A stretch of DNA of 64,000 bases from Flavobacteriales bacterium. Its GTDB lineage: Bacteria; Bacteroidota; Bacteroidia; Flavobacteriales_F; PHOS-HE28. The translations under genes were made by a program, and so were the position numbers. Location of the stretch: the NCBI GenBank assembly GCA_016716605.1, contig JADJWA010000001.1, positions 1,054,001-1,118,000 of the forward strand. The letters run 5' to 3'. Position 1 is the stretch's first letter, and every line of letters starts with the position of its first letter. The notes under the pieces were generated by a model that searched no databases, had not been told where the DNA came from, and worked only from the letters and a program-made list of their open reading frames with translations. This document shows, one piece after another, positions 26,513 through 33,235 of the stretch.

Positions 26513-26590
26513 AAGGCCTCTTCAACTAGATGCCATTCGGTTTCGGTGGAGTGCTGCAACCGGCCGTCAACCTTGAATTGGAACGGAATA

Positions 26591-26625
26591 ACAAAGGGAG
26601 TCAGCGGTTCGCCAACTCCCTTTGT
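26591..26625. terminator. Bidirectional hairpin between rodA and the collagen-like lipoprotein gene
   Basis: Perfect 11-bp stem (ACAAAGGGAGT / ACTCCCTTTGT) with a 13-nt loop, placed between two convergent genes. On the minus strand it is followed by TTATTCC; on the plus strand by CACGGTTATTAG. Confidence 0.7.
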
Positions 26626-26646
26626 CACGGTTATTAGGTCGGTCTG

Positions 26647-27186
26647 CTAGCGGGCCTCCACAACTATGTCGTGGCGGTCAAAGTAGTCGAGGACATCCTG
26701 CATTTTGTCCAGGTTTACATGCTCGCTTTCCATTGTACCGAGCTGACTGCTCGCGATTACGAAGGTCCTGTAAGAGATGGTTCCGCTCATCGGGGAATAG
26801 GGTGCGGTTCCGTTGCTGTTCCGGATGTAGATCCACAGGCTGGCCCCATCCACGCTATAAGAATGCACGTTGTAAGAGTTTCCCGTGTTGAAGTAGTGGG
26901 TGAATGGCATCGCTACCCACTCATTGTAGTTGTCAACGGCAGGGTCAATGTAGACGTAGGTGAGCACAGCTTGCGTGCTGCTGATCGCAGGCACGCTCGC
27001 TACGGCGGTGCCGTATGCGTTCATGTTACCGAAGAAGGCGAAATTCGAAAGATTGAGGGAGTAATTGTACTGGCGAACATTCGCATTGCCCTGCGGTCCA
27101 GTATCTCCCTTCTCTCCCTTGTCGCCCTTACAGCCAGCGGCAAGGAGTGCAGCCATCACGGGTAGTATGAGTAAAGTCTGTTTCAT
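26647..27186 (-). CDS. Lipoprotein with short collagen-like stretch
   Basis: Three ATGs lie in a row (27192, 27189, 27186); the last gives a normal signal sequence. The product is 179 residues. The lipobox LAAGC places the lipid on Cys19, followed at once by four collagen-like triplets, GDKGEKGDTGPQG. The remaining ~145 residues are beta-rich with many Tyr/Asn (YNYSLNLSNFAFFG, YNEWVAMPFTHYF). This layout, lipid anchor plus Gly-X-Y spacer plus one domain, is common in Bacteroidota hypothetical lipoproteins. Function is not known; it probably sits in the outer membrane. Confidence 0.85.
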   Translation of the reverse strand: MKQTLLILPVMAALLAAGCKGDKGEKGDTGPQGNANVRQYNYSLNLSNFAFFGNMNAYGTAVASVPAISSTQAVLTYVYIDPAVDNYNEWVAMPFTHYFNTGNSYNVHSYSVDGASLWIYIRNSNGTAPYSPMSGTISYRTFVIASSQLGTMESEHVNLDKMQDVLDYFDRHDIVVEAR

Positions 27187-27192
27187 CATCAT

Positions 27193-27641
27193 CGGTTTTG
27201 TGCCTACTTGATATTGGGCCTCAGCATTCCCTTCGCCCCAGCAAATAGGGCTATGTCAAATGTAGCCGGGCATTCCATTGTTCAAAGTACATGGAGCTAG
27301 TAGCGAGTTTTCAATATTGTCAATCAGCCCTGGATGGTGGTACAAGCCAAGCAGAGCAGCAAGAGCGCTTCCTAGCGCCCTGCCACCGTGTCCACCGCGT
27401 CCACTATGTCCACCCCGGAAACCCGCGCCAGCACTGGCGGCGAAATTCCCCAGGGGGGCGACCTTTTTCCCGCTCGCCGGCTCCCCTCCTTGAAATCCAC
27501 TACAACAACATCAACAAAGGTCAATTGACACAGTTAACCGAACAGACCCGGGTGCTCTTGAGCTTTGCAACACCTGCGCACAGTCCATCCCTTTATTCCA
27601 CCGGGCCGGGCCCGTAGTATCTGCCAAATACACACCAGACC
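27193..27641. other. Intergenic region upstream of the methyltransferase locus
   Basis: About 450 bases without a convincing gene. It must hold the promoter of the lipoprotein on the minus strand and of the small ORF at 27642 on the plus strand, but no clear -7 box was found for either. It contains a 9-bp tandem repeat (27382-27417) and a GC-rich inverted stretch (CCGGGCCGGGCCCG) near 27601. Composition is more AT-rich than the rod operon, consistent with an accessory region boundary. Confidence 0.5.
27382..27417. repeat. Four 9-bp tandem repeats
   Basis: Units GCCACCGTG, TCCACCGCG, TCCACTATG and TCCACCCCG, consensus TCCACCNNG. The first copy differs at its first two positions. Confidence 0.6.
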
Positions 27642-27911
27642 ATGACCCTCTTCAACGGCGCTGGAATGCAAGCCCTCTGTACTTTGATTGAGAAGGTCCT
27701 AACGCAAAAAGGCATGCGGAACAACTTGCTCATTATCATCACCTGCCTCAGCATTCTGCTGTGGCTTTACCAGAGAACCATAACCGCTGACCTTTTGGGA
27801 GTGCGCCCGACCGAACAAGATGTTCGCCAACCACCACCCGTGCAAACTGAGTTGCCGACCCTGCAAGTCCAAGGCGCGGATGCAATAACATTGCTTCAAT
27901 GTCCACCCTGA
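27642..27911 (+). CDS. Small membrane ORF overlapping the methyltransferase gene
   Basis: 89 codons from ATG 27642; an internal ATG (27714) gives a 65-residue protein beginning RNNLLIIITCLSILLWLYQ, a single plausible membrane helix followed by a short Pro-rich tail (RQPPPVQTELPTLQ). It overlaps the start of the methyltransferase-nuclease gene by 13 nt, which suggests coupling. I do not recognise it. It could be a chance ORF in the leader of the larger gene; the hydrophobic helix and the overlap are the only support. Confidence 0.4.
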   Translation: MTLFNGAGMQALCTLIEKVLTQKGMRNNLLIIITCLSILLWLYQRTITADLLGVRPTEQDVRQPPPVQTELPTLQVQGADAITLLQCPP

Positions 27912-29590
27912 ACAAGCTCATCCTCGGCGACAACCTCGAGATCCTCAAACAGCTCGATAGCGAGAGCGTGGACCTCATCTACCTCGACCCGCCCTTCTTT
28001 TCCAACAGGAATTACGAGGTCATCTGGGGCGACGAAGGCGAGGTCCGCTCCTTCAAAGATCGTTGGTCCGGCGGCATGGACCACTACATCGGCTGGCTCA
28101 AGGAGCGTGTGGAAGAGATGCACCGCATCCTCAAACCCACCGGCTCCATCTTCTTGCACTGCGATTGGCACGCGGATGCTTACATCAGAGTTGACATCAT
28201 GGACCGTCTTTTCGGTGCTAAGCACTTGAAGAATCACATCATCTGGAAGCGCGCGGATACTGTAAAGGGGAACGTAGGTCAAGGAAAGATGTCCCTGGAT
28301 TACAACACCGATTCGATTTTCTATTATACCAAGGGCGACAAGGCGGCCTACAATCAACCCTTTAAGCCCTACACCGAAGAATACCTCACACAGTTCTACA
28401 AGTTTGTCGAACCAGATGGTCGACGTTACCGCCTGATAAGCATGATTGGACCGGGAGGCGCCGCAAAGGGTAACCCGTCGTATGAAATCCTCGGTGTAAC
28501 CAGATTCTGGCGTTACTCGCAGAAAACAATGAACCAACTTCTTGCGGATGGACTTGTAGTTCAAACAAGTCCTGGAGCAGTACCTCAACGAAAGCAATAC
28601 CTCGATGACGGCAAAGGAGTAGCGGTTCAGAATCTTTGGGACGATATCAGTGCGTTGGGCGGGTCGTCGAATGAAGCCATCGGCTACCCCACGCAAAAGC
28701 CCGAAGCCCTCATGGATCGCATCATCCGCATGGCCAGCAACGAGGGCGATGTGGTGCTCGATCCTTTCGTAGGTGGCGGCACCACCGTGGCAGTTGCCGA
28801 CAAGCTACAGCGCAAGTGGATCGGCATCGACCAAAGCGTGCAAGCCGTCAAGGTCACGCAATACCGCTTGGACAATCAGCGCGACCTCATGAGCGGTGAC
28901 TTCACCGTGCAACTTCACAAGTACGACTACGATACCCTGCGCAACAAGGACGCCTTCGAGTTCGAGAGTTGGATCATCGGCCAGTTCGGTGGCACCGCTA
29001 ACGCGAAGAAGGGCGGCGATCTCGGTCTCGATGGCAAGCACCACGACGGCGCACCCATCCAGGTCAAGCGCAGCGATGCCATCGGGCGCAACGTCATCGA
29101 CAACCTCTTCAGCGCATTGCAACGCTTCGATAAGAAGCTCTATGAGAAGAAGAAGGCCGCCGCAGCGCCCGCTGCCTACCTCATCGCCTTCAGCTTCAGC
29201 AAAGGCGCCGTCGAGGAAGTAGCCCGCCTCAAAAGCAAGGAAGGCTGCATCATCAGGCTCGTCGCCGTCGAGGACATCGTTCCCATCGCCAAGAAGCCCA
29301 CCGTCAAGTTGGAGATCAGTGAGCTCGGTCGCGACAAGAAGGGCGTACGGGAGCTCAAACTCCGCGCGGAAGGCGTCAGCGAAGCTGGCATTGAGTTCTT
29401 CAGTTGGGATTGGGACTACAACGAAGCCCTAGGCTTCAAGCCCGAAGTCCTGCTTGATCGCATCGGCACCCAGGAGAAGACCTTCAAGCCCGGCCTCCAC
29501 ACCATAGCCGTCATGGCAATTGATGCCGCGGGCCTCGAAGGTCTGGAGGTTGTCAAGCTGAAAGTCAACGGGAGTGTGGAACGGAGCTGA
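27899..29590 (+). CDS. DNA methyltransferase fused to Mrr-like nuclease and Ig-like domain
   Basis: The 563-residue product has three parts. Residues ~1-330 are an N4/N6 amino-methyltransferase of beta order: the catalytic DPPF (30-33) comes first and the AdoMet-binding DPFVGGGT (288-295) later, with YPTQKPEAL between them. Residues ~350-460 look like an Mrr-type PD-(D/E)xK nuclease: FESWIIGQFGG, GGDLGLDGK (372-380), and IQVKRS (387-392) with Gln388-x-Lys390. Residues ~470-560 look like a PKD/Ig-like fold (FFSWDWDY, FKPGLHTIAVMAIDAAG). No separate endonuclease gene is nearby, so it may be a one-polypeptide restriction-modification enzyme. Codons at 28190-28640 are visibly more AT-rich than on either side, over the likely target-recognition region. 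Confidence 0.82.
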   Translation: MSTLNKLILGDNLEILKQLDSESVDLIYLDPPFFSNRNYEVIWGDEGEVRSFKDRWSGGMDHYIGWLKERVEEMHRILKPTGSIFLHCDWHADAYIRVDIMDRLFGAKHLKNHIIWKRADTVKGNVGQGKMSLDYNTDSIFYYTKGDKAAYNQPFKPYTEEYLTQFYKFVEPDGRRYRLISMIGPGGAAKGNPSYEILGVTRFWRYSQKTMNQLLADGLVVQTSPGAVPQRKQYLDDGKGVAVQNLWDDISALGGSSNEAIGYPTQKPEALMDRIIRMASNEGDVVLDPFVGGGTTVAVADKLQRKWIGIDQSVQAVKVTQYRLDNQRDLMSGDFTVQLHKYDYDTLRNKDAFEFESWIIGQFGGTANAKKGGDLGLDGKHHDGAPIQVKRSDAIGRNVIDNLFSALQRFDKKLYEKKKAAAAPAAYLIAFSFSKGAVEEVARLKSKEGCIIRLVAVEDIVPIAKKPTVKLEISELGRDKKGVRELKLRAEGVSEAGIEFFSWDWDYNEALGFKPEVLLDRIGTQEKTFKPGLHTIAVMAIDAAGLEGLEVVKLKVNGSVERS

Positions 29591-29827
29591 CCGCTTCGTC
29601 GGCTACTCCCATCAGCCTCCGCCCAATTGGTACGTGTTCCAAAACCGGCTGCGCAAGGGGGTGCGTGCTCTTTTACCTCCTCCGGTCAATACCGACGGAT
29701 GAATTATTTCCGAAGGGGAAAGTGGCTCATCGACCTACCCGGTGATGGGATAGACTTTGAGGTTCACAAGGGTGAGAATGACCAAGCCCTTGCTTAGATG
29801 GGGTGTTAGTCGTGGGACGGATGAAGT
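29591..29827. other. Intergenic region with short ORF remnants
   Basis: Between the methyltransferase gene and the convergent adhesin gene. Holds a 32-codon ORF (29699-29797, starting NYFRRGKWLIDLPGDG) and an overlapping open stretch just upstream with aromatic/Pro-rich coding (QPPPNWYVFQN). They may be remnants of a lost gene. No hairpin terminator was found. Confidence 0.35.
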
Positions 29828-32800
29828 TCAACGTTCGACGACGAATCGGAGGCTTTGAACACCAGATTCCGAGTTAACAAGCAGCGTGTAAACCCCGCTA
29901 GCGGCTTGGACCTGAAGAGGTACTCGCTGTCTACCATTGATTGCCTCGCTGAACAGTACCCGACCAGCCATGTCCTCAATGCGGGCTGTTCCCGATTTCC
30001 AGTCAGTGGGGAGGTAAAGCATTGCTTGCCCGCTATTTGGGTTCGGTGCCAAGTAACAACCCGCAGGTTGGCCAGGTGTCGTAACACCCGTGATGATGAA
30101 GAACTCGCAATCAGAGATCGAGTTGCAGCCGTTTTGGGTCACGGCCACTGCGTATTGACCAGTCAGAGTAGGGTAGAATTCCTGATCCGTTGCACCGTCA
30201 ATAGGTGTGTTCGCGTTGGCGCAATCCAACCATTGGTAGGTCGCATTCTCAGTTGAAGCTACGAGCACGTTCCCTCCGTTCTGGATGACCGCCTCGGGAT
30301 TTGGGTTCACCACTACCAACTGATCGACCGATATGGAGTCGATGCCATTAATGAATGTGGTAACAAGGCTAACGGGGTATACTCCTGCCTGGGAATAGTA
30401 TACGATTGCGCCGGGGCCTGTGGAACTGGACGGTGACCCTCCAGGGAAAGTCCACTCGTGGCTGACTGCCAGACCCTGTGAGGCATCAGTAAATGTTACT
30501 GATTCACCTTCGCAGATAACCTCGTCAGTGTATTCAAACGCTGCTACCAATGCAGCAGGATCATCAATGATTGTCACGAAGGTTGTGTCCGACAGGCCCA
30601 AGTATGTATAGACTACTTCTGTACTCCCGACAGCCAGCGCTTGAAAAACACCTTCCCCTTCGTATGAGAGCAATGGACCGTTAATGGCTATGTCAAGCCC
30701 ATTAGCGTCTACAAGGCTCACAGCTTGGCTCGAGCCATTGAAATAGCCTTCTAGCATTATGGATTCAGTAAGACCCAGCGGTATGGTGACCGAGTGTGGT
30801 ATTGCTCGAATACTGTCAGGAGGAACCGACGCGGACACTGTGATGTATCCTTCGTCATTCGAGGTCCATTCCGTGTCGGTTCCACCAAGCAGGAACAAAC
30901 CAACGTTGCCAACCGCATTTGCGGGTATTGTGAACTCCAATTGGTTCACTGGTACAGTGTCGATCACGATGGGGTCCAACCCATTGGGAAGGGCCATTAA
31001 AAGCATCCTTGACATATTCCCAGCATAGCTTATGTCCACCATTACTGAAGCGCCGGCCGCGAACTCCTGACCATCCCAAGGACTGTCAATGCTGACTTGG
31101 TCACTCCCGCCCGACCTGGCCGCAACCTGAGGATCGGTCTCGCCCATGGGCGGCATATACACCAGGTTGGCTTGTGGGAAGCCTGCTTGAGCGAACTGTG
31201 GTCCAGTGGGGTCGGAGTTCAGCAATGCACTCGTTTGGTCGTAGATGGTGATGTTCTCAGCCGACCCAATATGCCATTGGGCTGACACAACGGGTTGGAG
31301 ATTTAGATTGCTCCGTTGCGATGACATCGGTACAACTAGGTCATTCGCTTCGCTGTCATAGATGTTCGCCCCCCCGGTGCTTAGTGCCGCTGCGAATGCG
31401 ATACTGAATGCAATCGCACCTGAGGCGACCTCTCCAACTGCATTTGACGACAGTGTGACGGACGGCACGGAGTTGAGCTGTGGCAGATTGTTTAGCTTCC
31501 AAATTGGCAAGGAGTTCACACGTAGGTCGGAAACGGCTCCCGTGGACAAGCCCCCCCAAGGAGAGCCGAGACCCACGATGGATAGGACTACCGGACACGC
31601 ACTAGGGTATGGGAAGTTGGTTATTGCGCAGTGATTTGCGAGTTGTGTTCCAAAGTGGGGCGTGCTTACCGTAATGAGCCTGTTCATGTCTTGGCGATAG
31701 GTCACCCCATCATGAGATTGCAAATAGATCCGCGAAAGGACACCACCCATGCTATGCCCAATCACCGAAACCTTGCCGCAGCTATAGCCTTGGGACATGG
31801 CTTGCGACAAGGCCAGGTTGATTGAATTCGGAACGACCTTACGGTTCACCAGGAACCGCCTGGTGCTGGTCGAGCTATAGTTCGCCCTCCAGAATAGTGG
31901 TGATTCCCATGGGAGACTTGCGTCGTAGGGGTACTGCCCTGTTATGAGAAGGCGATCCGCGAGCACTTCGAAAGCGCTTTGATTGCCCCCAAGCCCATGA
32001 ATGAATGCGATGGGGGAGCGATAGACCCTGATGGGCAGAGAGGCCAATGTTGTTGTTGGGTCGTTCTCTAGGTAGACTTGAATCTCATCGCTTCGACCAT
32101 ATCCGGGTTCATCCATGTATCGAGGGTGCGAAAACCGGGTCCGCACGTAGTTGCCTCCTAGAATGTGGAGGTTATTGAAGGCTCCATAATAGCCGATGTC
32201 TCCATTAGAATCTGCTATGCGCAGCTTTAGCTGATTAAGGTCCACAGTTCCCCCTGTTACAGTAACTGTGATCCATGTCGCTCGTGAACCATCTCCACAG
32301 ATCTTCAAGTAGGGGGAGACGGGCATGGGTATTGGGTTGGGGTAGCTATTGTTCTCGGGTTGTGCTGAAGCCGTTATCGTGTAGGTGATCGGATTACTAC
32401 CTGCCTGGTTCACTTGGAATGTCTGCCCGGCGATGGTCATTGTCCCATTCCGCACAGACGAACCCGGGTTTGCCGTAACACTGTACTCAACCACACCATT
32501 TCCGCTCCCGGGTGACCCGGATACGATCTCGATCATCGAAGCATCATTGGACACCGCTGTCCAGTTGCATCCAACACCAGTGGCCACATTCACCTGATAA
32601 TTCGGCCCGCCAGCCGCAGGCACAGTCAGATTGCTCGAGGGTGTCAGCACGAAGGCGCAGCCACCACCTGTGCCTGCTTGGTTTACGGTGAATGCTTGTC
32701 CAGCAATAGTGATGGTCGCATTGCGAGGCCCAGGTAATGGGTTATTCTCCACCGTAAATTCCAGTAGCATGTCTCCAACACCGTTTGTTGTTGGCCATGA

Positions 32801-33235
32801 GATCCAACTTGGCACACCGGTTACCGACCAGTTACAGGTCGGCGCGATTGTGAGCTGCACATTGAATGGTCCACCTCCAGCAACTGCGATGTTCACGCTC
32901 GTGGGCGCCAGCGATGCAGTGCAGTTGAGGGGTGAACATGCCTCGAAGAGCCACCCCGTATTTCCGCCTAGGTTTGTGCTGTTTCCTGCCCGGAACGTGG
33001 CGGTCCCCGCAGCGGTGACGTTCTGCAAAATGCAATACGTGACACATACCGAACCGCCGTTCTTCGTAATCGTGGCCGTACCCGTAATGCTCGTAAGTCC
33101 TCCCGCAATCCCATTGGCCGTAAGCGTCCCGGTGAGTGTCTGATTCCCCGAGAGGGTGTAGGTCTTACTGGTGGCGAAGGTCAGGTCGTGGTAGCTCTGG
33201 TTGCCATTGAGGTCCCCGTTGCCTGCGAACGACAC
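29828..33235 (-). CDS. C-terminal part of giant T9SS surface protein: BACON, lipase-like and PKD domains
   Basis: This open frame is the 3' portion of a gene whose real start is ATG 36138; the apparent start at 33235 is an internal GTG. In order it shows the end of a repeat unit, two BACON-like domains (each ending ITIAGQAFTVNQAG or TIAGQTFQVNQAG), an alpha/beta-hydrolase domain with AFIHGLGG and nucleophile elbow GHSMGG followed by STPHFGTQL, an Ig-like region, a PKD domain (VTFTDASQGL...WTFPGGSP), a TYQWLDC-type module, and a T9SS sorting domain (YLAPNPNSGQ) at the end. It may be a surface lipase/esterase or hydrolase attached to an adhesin stalk. It is separated from the middle segment by one extra C at 33368-33372. 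Confidence 0.8.
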   Translation of the reverse strand: MSFAGNGDLNGNQSYHDLTFATSKTYTLSGNQTLTGTLTANGIAGGLTSITGTATITKNGGSVCVTYCILQNVTAAGTATFRAGNSTNLGGNTGWLFEACSPLNCTASLAPTSVNIAVAGGGPFNVQLTIAPTCNWSVTGVPSWISWPTTNGVGDMLLEFTVENNPLPGPRNATITIAGQAFTVNQAGTGGGCAFVLTPSSNLTVPAAGGPNYQVNVATGVGCNWTAVSNDASMIEIVSGSPGSGNGVVEYSVTANPGSSVRNGTMTIAGQTFQVNQAGSNPITYTITASAQPENNSYPNPIPMPVSPYLKICGDGSRATWITVTVTGGTVDLNQLKLRIADSNGDIGYYGAFNNLHILGGNYVRTRFSHPRYMDEPGYGRSDEIQVYLENDPTTTLASLPIRVYRSPIAFIHGLGGNQSAFEVLADRLLITGQYPYDASLPWESPLFWRANYSSTSTRRFLVNRKVVPNSINLALSQAMSQGYSCGKVSVIGHSMGGVLSRIYLQSHDGVTYRQDMNRLITVSTPHFGTQLANHCAITNFPYPSACPVVLSIVGLGSPWGGLSTGAVSDLRVNSLPIWKLNNLPQLNSVPSVTLSSNAVGEVASGAIAFSIAFAAALSTGGANIYDSEANDLVVPMSSQRSNLNLQPVVSAQWHIGSAENITIYDQTSALLNSDPTGPQFAQAGFPQANLVYMPPMGETDPQVAARSGGSDQVSIDSPWDGQEFAAGASVMVDISYAGNMSRMLLMALPNGLDPIVIDTVPVNQLEFTIPANAVGNVGLFLLGGTDTEWTSNDEGYITVSASVPPDSIRAIPHSVTIPLGLTESIMLEGYFNGSSQAVSLVDANGLDIAINGPLLSYEGEGVFQALAVGSTEVVYTYLGLSDTTFVTIIDDPAALVAAFEYTDEVICEGESVTFTDASQGLAVSHEWTFPGGSPSSSTGPGAIVYYSQAGVYPVSLVTTFINGIDSISVDQLVVVNPNPEAVIQNGGNVLVASTENATYQWLDCANANTPIDGATDQEFYPTLTGQYAVAVTQNGCNSISDCEFFIITGVTTPGQPAGCYLAPNPNSGQAMLYLPTDWKSGTARIEDMAGRVLFSEAINGRQRVPLQVQAASGVYTLLVNSESGVQSLRFVVER

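Noticed and set aside
25105..26529. Two further long plus-strand frames open across rodA (474 and 394 codons)
   Set aside because: They are Pro/Arg/His- or Ser/Pro-rich shadows caused by C-rich third codon positions; no start signal or domain, and the rodA frame has full family support.
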